Shown here: piece by piece, positions 1 through 6,199 of the stretch | How the letters are laid out: every line of letters starts with the position of its first letter | Numbering within the stretch: position 1 is the first letter of the stretch | From: Hyphomicrobiales bacterium | Lineage (GTDB): Bacteria; Pseudomonadota; Alphaproteobacteria; Rhizobiales; Beijerinckiaceae | Reading direction: 5' to 3' | Assembly: GCA_947455725.1 (NCBI GenBank) | Contig: CANGPL010000012.1 | Span: 1-56,299 of the forward strand | DNA length: 56,299 bases | Position numbers and translations under genes: made by a program | The notes under the pieces: model-generated | What the model was told of the DNA's origin: nothing | What the model saw: the letters and a program-made list of their open reading frames with translations, nothing else | Database searches by the model: none

Positions 1-260
1 AAGAAACGAAGACGCTCGGTATGGCTCGCAAGGGCTGCGGCGGTGATCCAAGGATCATCGCAGGATTTACCGGTTGGAATGAGAACACCGCCAAAGCCTA
101 AACGATCAGCGGCTTGGGCAATTTGCTTGAGATAGCCGAAATCAGCAGGGCGATGGCCTTTTTCTGTACCAAGATAAGACCCGTCTCCGCTCACCGGAAT
201 AAACCAGAAAATATCGAGCGGCTTCTCTGTAGGTGCGGGATGAAGATTGGTAACGGACAT
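1..260 (-). CDS. ssuD: FMNH2-dependent alkanesulfonate monooxygenase, 5' part only
   Basis: This is the first 86 codons of a gene that runs off the left edge. The start ATG is the complement of 258-260. The translation holds the family's N-terminal signature: [19 protein letters not shown], then a [21 protein letters not shown] stretch in two parts, and [17 protein letters not shown]. SsuD is a TIM-barrel luciferase-like enzyme of the cytoplasm. It uses FMNH2 from SsuE and O2 to split C1-C14 alkanesulfonates into aldehyde and sulfite. The gene lies 81 bp downstream of ssuA on the same strand, so one transcript behind the ssuA leader is likely. The ribosome site (GAAAG) is weak. A related bacterial luciferase-like enzyme is the only real alternative, and the ssuA neighbour argues against it. 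Confidence 0.9.
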   Translation of the reverse strand, partial: MSVTNLHPAPTEKPLDIFWFIPVSGDGSYLGTEKGHRPADFGYLKQIAQAADRLGFGGVLIPTGKSCDDPWITAAALASHTERLRF

Positions 261-341
261 GATGTGATCTTTCACGATGAAAAAGAGATGCGCTGCGGCC
301 CAAAGGGGAGATGAGCGCGCAGCGCGAGGGAGGGAGAAGAA

Positions 342-1331
342 TTAGGTGGATGGCTTCCAAGCCCACACAATGTCTTTAATCGCGACCGGCTTCGGGATGA
401 GGCCTAAAGCGAGGAATCGATCGGCATTGTGCTGCTGTTCGGAAATCACCGCATCGCTGATGGGGCTGATAACAAATTCGGTTCGATCAACAGCCTTCTG
501 TTGCGAGTCGATCGCGATGCCCGTTGCCTTTGATAAAATGCCCGCCACGTCGGAGCGATGGCTTGCGGCCCATTGTGCCGTATTGGCTGCGGCTTGATTA
601 ATTTGGGCCACAAGCTCGGGATTGGCTTTGGCAAAAGTTCCGTTGGCGAGCAGAAACGAATTCTGTTCAACAATGCCTTTGGCGGGCGCAAGAACGCGCG
701 TGCCTGCTTGCGCTTCAGCAACAGCATAGAAGGGATCCCAAATCGTCCAAGCATCGACCGCACCTCTTGCGAAAGCGGCCGCACCATCGGCTGGCGTGAG
801 ATAGACTGGTTCGATTTGCTGATAGGTGAGGCCCGCTTTCTCAAGCGCGGCAATCGTTAAATTGTGGGCGGATGATGCCTTAGCAAAGCCGACTTTCTTA
901 CCCTTTAAATCGGCCAAAGTTTTAATTGGTGAATCGTCTTTGACGAGAATAGCCGCACCAGCGCCCGCTGCTTCTTGGGCAGCGACGTAAAGAATATTCG
1001 CACCTGCAGCTTGAGCGAAGATGGGCGGTGCGTCTCCCGTATAACCATAATCAATGCTGCCAATATTGAGTGCCTCTAAGAGCGGTGGCCCGAAGGAGAA
1101 CTCAACCCACTTAACGGCGATGCCTTTGGCTTTGAAAAACTCATCAAGCTGACCGGTTTCTTTGGCGAGATAAAGAAGCCCGTTCTTTTGATAGCCAATG
1201 CGAATTTCTTTGGGTGCCGATTGCGCAAAAAGTGAGGCAGGTGAAAGAGCAACCGCTGCAAGCGATGCCGTTAAAACGGCCTTTAAAAAACTGCGCTTGG
1301 AAAGAGGATTAGGGGAAAGCTTGTTGGACAT
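342..1331 (-). CDS. ssuA: aliphatic sulfonate ABC transporter, periplasmic substrate-binding protein
   Basis: The 329-residue product belongs to the SsuA/TauA/NrtA-like periplasmic binding proteins. It delivers alkanesulfonates to the SsuBC importer. The N-terminus carries SKRSFLKAVLTASLAAVALS, a signal peptide with a Tat-like KR pair before the hydrophobic stretch, and probable cleavage after SLFAQS. The mature part begins EIRIGYQKNGLLYLAKETG and later has SIDYGYTGDAPPIFAQAAG and AVDAWTIWDPF, all typical of sulfonate binders. The open frame extends to 1394, but ATG at 1331 has a good ribosome site (AAAGGA) and puts the signal peptide at the N-terminus. No ssuB or ssuC lies between ssuA and ssuD; they may lie beyond the left edge. 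Expression is probably governed by the riboswitch and short ORF upstream. Confidence 0.9.
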   Translation of the reverse strand: MSNKLSPNPLSKRSFLKAVLTASLAAVALSPASLFAQSAPKEIRIGYQKNGLLYLAKETGQLDEFFKAKGIAVKWVEFSFGPPLLEALNIGSIDYGYTGDAPPIFAQAAGANILYVAAQEAAGAGAAILVKDDSPIKTLADLKGKKVGFAKASSAHNLTIAALEKAGLTYQQIEPVYLTPADGAAAFARGAVDAWTIWDPFYAVAEAQAGTRVLAPAKGIVEQNSFLLANGTFAKANPELVAQINQAAANTAQWAASHRSDVAGILSKATGIAIDSQQKAVDRTEFVISPISDAVISEQQHNADRFLALGLIPKPVAIKDIVWAWKPST

Positions 1332-1477
1332 GAGAGGAATCCTTTCTGGTCGATTGGCTTCTGCGCTTGATAAAACGCGATGAATTTTCGGCATGCGAGA
1401 TCACCGCCTGAAACACAGGAGCCATGAAAATGATGATGGTTGAAGCTCCGGTTATCGCCCCGGTTGGCGGGTCCTGC
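1332..1477 (-). other. ssuA leader, distal part
   Basis: This is untranslated sequence between the Cys-rich mini-ORF and ssuA. It contains GGAGC at about 1442-1446 (written on the minus strand) facing GCTCC about 22 nt downstream, so a further hairpin can form before the ssuA ribosome site. A longer in-frame extension of ssuA (22 codons, from 1394) overlaps this stretch but has no ribosome site. With the two elements upstream it makes a gene-free stretch of about 500 bp. Confidence 0.4.
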
Positions 1478-1504
1478 TTATGGACAACAGCAATGCGACA
1501 TCAT
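1478..1504 (-). CDS. leader mini-ORF MMSHCCCP, probable cysteine-sensing leader peptide
   Basis: Nine codons (ATG ATG TCG CAT TGC TGT TGT CCA TAA) sit behind an unusually good ribosome site, AAGGAG with 7 nt to the first ATG. Three consecutive Cys codons in eight residues are very unlikely by chance next to sulfur-scavenging genes. Short ORFs with runs of Cys codons that stall ribosomes when charged tRNA-Cys is low are known from sulfur operons in actinobacteria. By analogy this one could couple ssuA expression to cysteine supply. The CTCC at about 1522-1525 can pair with the GGAG of its own ribosome site, so the upstream riboswitch and hairpin could also control its translation. No peptide product is proven. 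Confidence 0.6.
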   Translation of the reverse strand: MMSHCCCP

Positions 1505-1528
1505 GGTACTTCTCCTTCGCTATGGAGC

Positions 1529-1560
1529 CCACGAAATCGCCGGACCATTCCGGTTCGTGG
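1529..1560 (-). other. strong leader hairpin between riboswitch and mini-ORF
   Basis: On the minus strand CCACGAA (1560-1554) pairs with TTCGTGG (1535-1529). Inside it, CCGGA (1553-1549) pairs with TCCGG (1544-1540) around a 4-nt loop. No T-run follows, so this is not a classical intrinsic terminator. Its place directly after the aptamer tail and just before the CTCC/GGAG pairing suggests an expression platform acting on translation of the mini-ORF or on Rho access. Confidence 0.6.
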
Positions 1561-1562
1561 CG

Positions 1563-1613
1563 CTTTAGCATTTGGTGACGCGGTGCAAGCTGCTCGCTTC
1601 AAATCTCCGCGAC
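1563..1613 (-). promoter_or_regulatory. SAM-II riboswitch (SAM_alpha type) upstream of ssuA
   Basis: The minus strand shows the SAM-II layout. A P1 stem CGCGG (1611-1607) pairs with CCGCG (1583-1579). The loop carries the conserved GATTTG and CTTGCA elements. The tail has AAATGCTAAAG, and its TGCT (1570-1567) can pair with AGCA (1594-1591) of the loop to make the H-type pseudoknot. This class binds S-adenosylmethionine and is nearly confined to alphaproteobacteria, usually ahead of methionine-synthesis genes such as metA/metX/metZ. Here the gene downstream is a sulfonate-uptake gene. The match is by eye against the known consensus. Confidence 0.8.
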
Positions 1614-1638
1614 CGACCCGGGTAGAGCCGATGGGTAA

Positions 1639-1667
1639 AACATGCCGCAGGGGTGCCTATCCGTCAA
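1639..1667 (-). promoter_or_regulatory. candidate sigma-70 promoter of the ssu leader
   Basis: TTGACG (complement of 1662-1667) is followed after 17 nt by CATGTT (complement of 1639-1644). Transcription from about 1632 would begin some 20 nt ahead of the aptamer, as expected. The -10 box is poor. Confidence 0.35.
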
Positions 1668-1795
1668 CGAGAATGTTCTTTTAAAAGTACGCTAAAAAGA
1701 GAAGATCATTCTGCATTTGGTCATATTTTTAGAATTTATAGGTTGTTGCATGCTATTTCGTCTCAAAAAGACTTGACGGAGAGAATGCATCGGTC

Positions 1796-1823
1796 AATTT
1801 TGTTCGAAATTCAGAACAAAATT
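1796..1823. promoter_or_regulatory. perfect inverted repeat, candidate Lrp-family operator
   Basis: AATTTTGTTC (1796-1805) and GAACAAAATT (1814-1823) form 10-bp perfect arms around an 8-bp AT-rich spacer. It ends 16 bp before the start of the Lrp/AsnC-type gene. Lrp-family proteins bind AT-rich palindromes and often regulate their own promoter. Confidence 0.5.
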
Positions 1824-1839
1824 TTTTAAAGGCATAGCG

Positions 1840-2295
1840 ATGGACGCCATCGACCGTAAAATTCTTACCGAACTTCAGCGCGACGCCAATATCTCGATCG
1901 CCGAGCTCGCCAACCGGGTTGGACTATCGCAGACGCCGTGCTGGAAGCGCGTGCAAAGGCTTGAAGAAGACGGGGTGATTTTAAAGCGCGTGGCGCTTGT
2001 CGCACCGGAAAAAATCGGGCTTGGCTTGACGGTGTTTGTTTCGATTGAGACGGGTGACCATTCCATGGAATGGCTCACGCAATTTGCGGCTTTTGTGGCG
2101 GCCCAACCGGAAGTGATGGAAGTCTACCGCATGGCGGGCGATATTGATTATGTGCTACGCGTAACCGTTGCCGACATGGCGGCCTATGATGGTTTCTACA
2201 AACGATTGATTTCGGGCGCGCAGTTGAAAAATGTTACCTCGCGCTTTGCGATGGAGCGGATCAAAGCGGAGACCGCTTATCCGCTCAATCCATAA
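1840..2295 (+). CDS. Lrp/AsnC family transcriptional regulator
   Basis: The 151-residue protein has the normal Lrp layout. An N-terminal winged HTH spans about residues 1-60 (MDAIDRKILTELQRDANISI, then ELANRVGLSQTPCWKRVQRL), followed by a RAM/AsnC effector-binding domain that includes EVMEVYRMAGDIDYVLRVTV at about 90-110. These proteins form octamers or higher assemblies, bind amino acids and control transport or catabolism genes. The start ATG has AAAGG at a good distance. It is divergent from the ssu leader, with about 230 bp between this start and the riboswitch, so it may regulate ssu genes, itself, or something elsewhere. Its ligand cannot be read from the sequence. Confidence 0.9.
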   Translation: MDAIDRKILTELQRDANISIAELANRVGLSQTPCWKRVQRLEEDGVILKRVALVAPEKIGLGLTVFVSIETGDHSMEWLTQFAAFVAAQPEVMEVYRMAGDIDYVLRVTVADMAAYDGFYKRLISGAQLKNVTSRFAMERIKAETAYPLNP

Positions 2296-2346
2296 TCGAG
2301 AATGTCATAAACCATTGGCAACACAATTGCGTAAAAAGAATATAGC

Positions 2347-2363
2347 GTAACAGCGCCTGTTAC
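2347..2363. promoter_or_regulatory. short perfect palindrome before the TIGR03643/PIN pair
   Basis: GTAACAG (2347-2353) and CTGTTAC (2357-2363) are perfect arms around CGC. It lies 37 bp ahead of the next start codon and 52 bp behind the Lrp gene. It could be an operator for the pair or a weak terminator of the Lrp gene; there is no T-run. Confidence 0.35.
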
Positions 2364-2399
2364 GACCGAGTGCCTTTGTCATAAGCGGGATAGTTGATT

Positions 2400-2651
2400 G
2401 TGATCGTAGCTCATCAGACAGAGGGTTTTATCGGCGAAGTTATTGCTCTGGCTTGGGCCGACGAGGTATCGTTCGAAGAGATCAAAAAACGCTTGGGCCT
2501 ATCAGAGCCGGAAGTCATTGATGTGATGCGCCGACATTTGAAGCCCTCTAGCTTTCGAATGTGGCGCAAGCGCGTATCGGGCCGCAAAACCAAGCACCGC
2601 AAGCTTTTGCAAGCCGAGAGTGAACGCATCAAAATTCGCGTCGAGCCTTGA
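2400..2651 (+). CDS. TIGR03643 family protein of unknown function
   Basis: This small basic protein of 83 residues matches the TIGR03643/DUF2805 pattern. It has EVIALAWADEVSFEEI, a short helical segment LGLSEPEVIDVMRRHLKPSS that looks like an HTH, and the family hallmark SSFRMWRKRVSGRKTKHRK. The molecular role of the family is unknown; the basic end suggests nucleic acid binding. GTG at 2400 is preferred over TTG at 2394 because the GGGA motif is then about 9 nt away. The next gene starts 1 nt after the stop, so the two are surely co-transcribed. Confidence 0.65.
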   Translation: MIVAHQTEGFIGEVIALAWADEVSFEEIKKRLGLSEPEVIDVMRRHLKPSSFRMWRKRVSGRKTKHRKLLQAESERIKIRVEP

Positions 2652-2652
2652 T

Positions 2653-3132
2653 ATGGACGATCCAAGAAAGGTTCTGATTGCGATTGATGCGAATGTATTT
2701 GATGTAAAAGATGAGGATTATGCACGGCATCTGGAGCGGTTTGAGCAATTGATTGCTGCCCATCGCGTGCGGCTTTTGGTGACGGAAAGTGTCTGGCGGG
2801 AAGTTTCTGATCCGAATACGCCGGCTGCCATTTTCGAAAAATATAAAGGCCTTGCGAAGGTGAATGCTAGTCCGCTGACCGATGAACAGATCCTATCGCG
2901 GGAAGCGACCTATCGGGTTTTAACAGGGCGCGGGCAAAAATATCGGCATTCAAACGATGCGCACATTGTATCAGATGCGGCCGAGGCTGACGCACGTTAT
3001 TTGCTGACCGAGGACCAACGCCTTCTCAATAAAGAGGCCGAACTGAGGGTGATCTATCCGAAGCTGCGCCTGCGCTCGCTTGGTGAATTTTTGAAGCTAT
3101 GGGATGAATTTGAGCGGGGACTTAGGACGTAA
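2653..3132 (+). CDS. PIN-domain-like protein, probable RNase
   Basis: The 159-residue protein reads like a PIN domain. VLIAIDANVFD near the N-terminus gives the first conserved Asp. LLVTESVWREV gives the middle Glu. SNDAHIVSDAAEADARYLLTEDQRLL gives the later acidic residues and the typical xxLxTxDxxL ending. PIN proteins are Mg2+-dependent RNases, often toxins. The usual small antitoxin is absent, and the only partner is the basic TIGR03643 protein directly upstream. ATG at 2653 was chosen because it follows the preceding stop at once. The similarity is weak enough that another nuclease-fold protein is possible. Confidence 0.6.
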   Translation: MDDPRKVLIAIDANVFDVKDEDYARHLERFEQLIAAHRVRLLVTESVWREVSDPNTPAAIFEKYKGLAKVNASPLTDEQILSREATYRVLTGRGQKYRHSNDAHIVSDAAEADARYLLTEDQRLLNKEAELRVIYPKLRLRSLGEFLKLWDEFERGLRT

Positions 3133-3239
3133 GCTTAAACGGATGATGGCGCGGTTAAATTATTGGTCATTGAACTGTCATCCGTGAGTAAGATAGATGA
3201 AAGGTTATCCGTCTTGTTTTCCGCCCAAGGAGAAAGCCA

Positions 3240-3752
3240 GTGTCTGATCGCGTTTATAATGTCCTGTTTCTATGCACCGGCAATACGGCGCGCTCGATTC
3301 TGGCGGAATGTATTTTAAACCAAGACGGCGCGGGGCGGTTTAAAGCCTATTCGGCCGGAAGCCAGCCCAAGGGCGTGGTTAATCCGTTTGCGCTCAACGT
3401 TTTGACGCAACACGGCTACAAGACCGAAGGCGCGGCATCGAAAAGTTGGGATGTTTTTGCAACGCCGGTTGCGCCCGTCATGGATTTCGTTTTTACCGTT
3501 TGTGACAATGCCGCTGGCGAGGCGTGCCCCTATTGGCCCGGCCACCCATCTACCGCCCATTGGGGTATCGAAGACCCAGCAGCCGTTGAGGGCAGCGATA
3601 TCGAAAAGGAAAAGGCGTTTGCAGAAGCCTTTCAGCTGATGCGCAACCGGATTGAGGCGTTTGTCCATTTGCCGATCGATACGCTAGACGAGCCCTCCCT
3701 TCGTAAACAGTTGAAGGCGATTGGCGAGATGGAAGGGGCAACATCTCTATGA
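3240..3752 (+). CDS. arsC: arsenate reductase of the low-molecular-weight phosphatase type
   Basis: The 170-residue cytoplasmic enzyme opens with YNVLFLCTGNTARSILAE, the P-loop CX5R signature of LMW-PTP-like arsenate reductases with catalytic Cys12. Further features fit the family: SAGSQPKGVVNPFALNVL, a VFTVCDNAAGEACPYWPG segment with the two later cysteines of the redox relay, and HWGIEDPAA. It reduces arsenate to arsenite. The GTG start has a full AAGGAG ribosome site. The last codons overlap the start of the aquaporin gene (ATGA), so arsenite produced here is probably released through that channel. No arsR repressor lies nearby. Confidence 0.9.
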   Translation: MSDRVYNVLFLCTGNTARSILAECILNQDGAGRFKAYSAGSQPKGVVNPFALNVLTQHGYKTEGAASKSWDVFATPVAPVMDFVFTVCDNAAGEACPYWPGHPSTAHWGIEDPAAVEGSDIEKEKAFAEAFQLMRNRIEAFVHLPIDTLDEPSLRKQLKAIGEMEGATSL

Positions 3753-4432
3753 TTGCGCCCCTAACCGCTCGCCGCTTGGCGGCGGAATTTCTTGGCTCCG
3801 CCTTTCTGCTCGCAACCGTCGTAGGATCGGGCATTATGGGGGCCAAATTGGCGGGTGGAAATATTGCCTTAGCGCTGTTGGGTAATACGATCCCGACAGG
3901 CGCGATATTGGTCGTATTAATCCTGATTTTTGGCCCGATTTCAGGCGCGCATTTTAATCCGGTTGTGAGCCTTGCCTTTATGATGCGGCGACAACTGACT
4001 GCTCAAGCCTGCCTTGGCTTTATGGCTGCCCAGATTTTAGGAGCCGTGCTTGGCGTCCTCATCGCGCATGGTATGTTTGGATTGGATCTCGTGCAGACCT
4101 CCGCCACGCTTCGGACGGGTCCTGCGCAATGGTTTGCCGAGGGCGTTGCGACCTTCGGACTTTTAATCACCATTTTTGGCTGTATCGCGACGGCGCCTAC
4201 AACAGTGCCTTTCGCGGTTGGGCTTTATATCACCGCCGCCTATTGGTTTACGGCCTCAACCTCATTCGCTAATCCAGCAGTGACCTTCGCGCGATCTTTG
4301 ACGAATAGCTTTGCCGGTATCGCGCCAGAGAACGTTGTGGGATTTATTGTGGCGCAACTCGTGGGTGCAGGACTGGGGTTTATCGTCGCCAGCTGGCTTT
4401 GGCCGCAACGCGGTGACGCGGATTTGGGGTGA
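3749..4432 (+). CDS. MIP-family aquaglyceroporin-like channel, probable arsenite exit route (AqpS-like)
   Basis: The 227-residue membrane protein has six hydrophobic segments and the two half-helix motifs of the MIP fold: HFNPVVSLAF (NPV in place of NPA) and FANPAVTFARS. It starts inside the arsC stop codon, a translational coupling also known for aqpS and arsC in rhizobial ars operons, where the channel lets arsenite flow out after reduction. There is no ArsB or Acr3 pump in view, so detoxification here would depend on downhill flow. A general small-solute channel cannot be excluded. Confidence 0.8.
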   Translation: MIAPLTARRLAAEFLGSAFLLATVVGSGIMGAKLAGGNIALALLGNTIPTGAILVVLILIFGPISGAHFNPVVSLAFMMRRQLTAQACLGFMAAQILGAVLGVLIAHGMFGLDLVQTSATLRTGPAQWFAEGVATFGLLITIFGCIATAPTTVPFAVGLYITAAYWFTASTSFANPAVTFARSLTNSFAGIAPENVVGFIVAQLVGAGLGFIVASWLWPQRGDADLG

Positions 4433-4489
4433 GGTGGGTTGCTAGGGGGTTGGTGAGCCGAACGAAGTTATTAGATGCTGTAACGACCA

Positions 4490-4586
4490 GTCCGACTACG
4501 CTCTTTGAGCTACGCCGGACACTGCTTCGCCCAAGACGCTGTTGCTCCCCGTGGCTGCGCCACGCGTAGCCCCATCGGGGCGAAGC
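4490..4586. repeat. nested palindromic element downstream of tRNA-Ala
   Basis: Three inverted repeats stand together: GTCCG/CGGAC (4490-4494 and 4516-4520), GCTTCGCCC/GGGCGAAGC (4524-4532 and 4578-4586), and a GTGGC-GCCAC hairpin inside the second (about 4551-4563). It lies immediately 3' of the tRNA on the transcribed strand, so it may act as its terminator. It also resembles the REP-like units elsewhere in the window. Confidence 0.5.
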
Positions 4587-4587
4587 G

Positions 4588-4663
4588 TGGTGGAGCTGAG
4601 CGGAATCGAACCGCTGGCCTCCTCATTGCGAACGAGGCGCTCTCCCAACTGAGCTACAGCCCC
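4588..4663 (-). tRNA. tRNA-Ala (anticodon CGC)
   Basis: The minus strand gives a full 76-nt cloverleaf. The acceptor stem GGGGCTG pairs with CAGCTCC (one G-U). The D arm is AGCTCAGTTGGGAGAGC. The anticodon loop TTCGCAA holds CGC, which reads GCG codons. The T arm has GGTTCGATTCC, and the 3' CCA is encoded. No variable-arm insertion and no integrase gene beside it. Confidence 0.97.
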
Positions 4664-4902
4664 TTAAAGCCAAAGAATGAACCTTGCCGCTTAAAGACCC
4701 TGCTCGAATAAAAGTTTTTGTGTTCCATTGCAAGGCGGGCATTGGATCATTATCTACAATCTAGCTTACCTAACGTCAATTTAATGCATGCGTCTTGAAT
4801 ACGTTTATCGGTACATCAATTTTTGAACGTTCAAAAATTTTCTCGCCTAAGTCATCGGCTTCCTATCGACGCGATAGCTTAGAAACTTGGAGTTTAACGG
4901 TC

Positions 4903-5556
4903 ATGTTGATTGTAAATTTCATCCGGCCATCGGCCTTTATGGCAATATTAGTTTTTTCTGCCTTGATTGCTTCGGCGCCGCGTTTATCGGCGGCCGACGC
5001 AGAAATATCCTACACGATTATTAGCCAAGAACAGGCGTTTGAGGTTCGCGATTATCCAGCGCAGATCGTCGCTGAAATTGCAATGCCAGGGCAACGCGAT
5101 GACGTATTAGCCGCTGCAAGCACGCTCTTATCGTCCTATGTTAATGGTAATAATCTAAGCGGAAAAAAACTGGTGAGCCGTAAGCCGGTATTGCATCAGC
5201 TTGGTTCGCCTTTAACATCGGCGATCCCGAAAGCGACGACGAAAAAATCAGAATTTGATCAGATTTGGTCGGTAAGTTTTTCTCTCACAGGAAACGGCCC
5301 GCTTGAGGCTTACCCCAAGCCCGGAGATCGTAGAATTGATGTGATTGAATATCCGCCGCGCCGGATGGCCGCGTTGCGATTCTCAGGGCGGTGGACGGAT
5401 GCCAATCTTGACCAATATCGCGATGAATTGGCTAATCTGATCAAAGCCAAAGGTCTAAAACCAATTGGTGACCCCGTGTTCGCCTTCTATGATGAGTTTT
5501 GGCAGCCTTATTTCTGGCGGCACAATGAAGTGCTTTGGGAAATAAGTACTGAGTGA
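4903..5556 (+). CDS. SOUL/HBP-family haem-binding protein, exported, divergent copy
   Basis: The 217-residue product has a signal peptide (FMAILVFSALIASAPRLSAA) and a SOUL domain. Shared family features are YTIISQEQAFEVRDYPAQIV, RRMAALRFSGRWTDANLDQY and FAFYDEFWQPYFWRHNEVLW. The central MTAPV-type motifs expected in SOUL proteins are missing; the corresponding stretch reads KKLVSRKPVLHQLGSPLTSA. The paralogue at 6200-6841 keeps them, so this copy may have changed or lost ligand binding. ATG at 4903 places the signal peptide at the N-terminus, with GGAG 10 nt upstream; the frame is open back to 4795. SOUL proteins bind haem or porphyrins, but their physiological role in bacteria is unclear. 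Confidence 0.8.
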   Translation: MLIVNFIRPSAFMAILVFSALIASAPRLSAADAEISYTIISQEQAFEVRDYPAQIVAEIAMPGQRDDVLAAASTLLSSYVNGNNLSGKKLVSRKPVLHQLGSPLTSAIPKATTKKSEFDQIWSVSFSLTGNGPLEAYPKPGDRRIDVIEYPPRRMAALRFSGRWTDANLDQYRDELANLIKAKGLKPIGDPVFAFYDEFWQPYFWRHNEVLWEISTE

Positions 5557-5688
5557 AAGGGGAATTTATACCTTCCACTGGGAAATTTGCTGTCTAGCCA
5601 TCGTCAGAACGGGTCTAGCACACTATATAAGAGCTTCCGCACTCCGCTGGGCTCTTGAGGGCCCGGTTTTACCAAGGGAAATGAGTTG

Positions 5689-6195
5689 ATGTCGCTTTCG
5701 CTTTACGATCTATCCGTCCCCGTTTTTTCGCACTCGCTAAAGGCGCTGATTGAAGTACTAAAAAAGGCCGAAGCGCATGCCGACGCCAAAAAAATCGAGC
5801 CTGCGGTGTTTTTAACGGCACGTCTTGCGCCGGATATGTTTGCCCTGACACGGCAGGTGCAACTGGCAACGGATTTTGCCAAAGGTGGCTCAGCCCGTAT
5901 CGCTGGCGTCGACGTGCCAAGCTATGAAGACACGGAAACGACCTTCGCTGAATTATATGCGCGCATTGAAAAGACGATTGCTTTTATCCAGTCGATTCCG
6001 AAGGAAAAATTCGAAGGTGCCGAAAGCCGTGACATTGTTGTGCCGATGCGCCCTGAGCCACGGACCTTCAATGCGCTGACCTATTTCCGCCACAGCGCTT
6101 TGGCCAATTTCTTTTTCCATACCACCACGACCTACGACATTTTGCGCCATAATGGCGTTGAAGTCGGCAAGCGTGATTTCTTGGGCGCTTACTGA
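5689..6195 (+). CDS. DUF1993 family protein
   Basis: The 168-residue cytoplasmic protein fits DUF1993 over its full length: YDLSVPVFSHSLKALIEVLKKAEAH at the start, FLTARLAPDMFALTRQVQLATDF in the middle, and LANFFFHTTTTYDILRHNGVEVGKRDF at the end. The family is all-helical and resembles DinB-like four-helix bundles; no reaction is known. ATG at 5689 has AAGGGA about 9 nt upstream. It sits between two SOUL haem-binding paralogues on the same strand, 4 bp from the second, so the three may form one unit. The position hints at a stress or porphyrin-related role, which is inference only. Confidence 0.8.
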   Translation: MSLSLYDLSVPVFSHSLKALIEVLKKAEAHADAKKIEPAVFLTARLAPDMFALTRQVQLATDFAKGGSARIAGVDVPSYEDTETTFAELYARIEKTIAFIQSIPKEKFEGAESRDIVVPMRPEPRTFNALTYFRHSALANFFFHTTTTYDILRHNGVEVGKRDFLGAY

Positions 6196-6199
6196 TCCG

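Noticed and set aside
4505-4711. 68-codon frame over the tRNA-Ala
   Set aside because: It crosses a perfect cloverleaf and its flanking palindromes.
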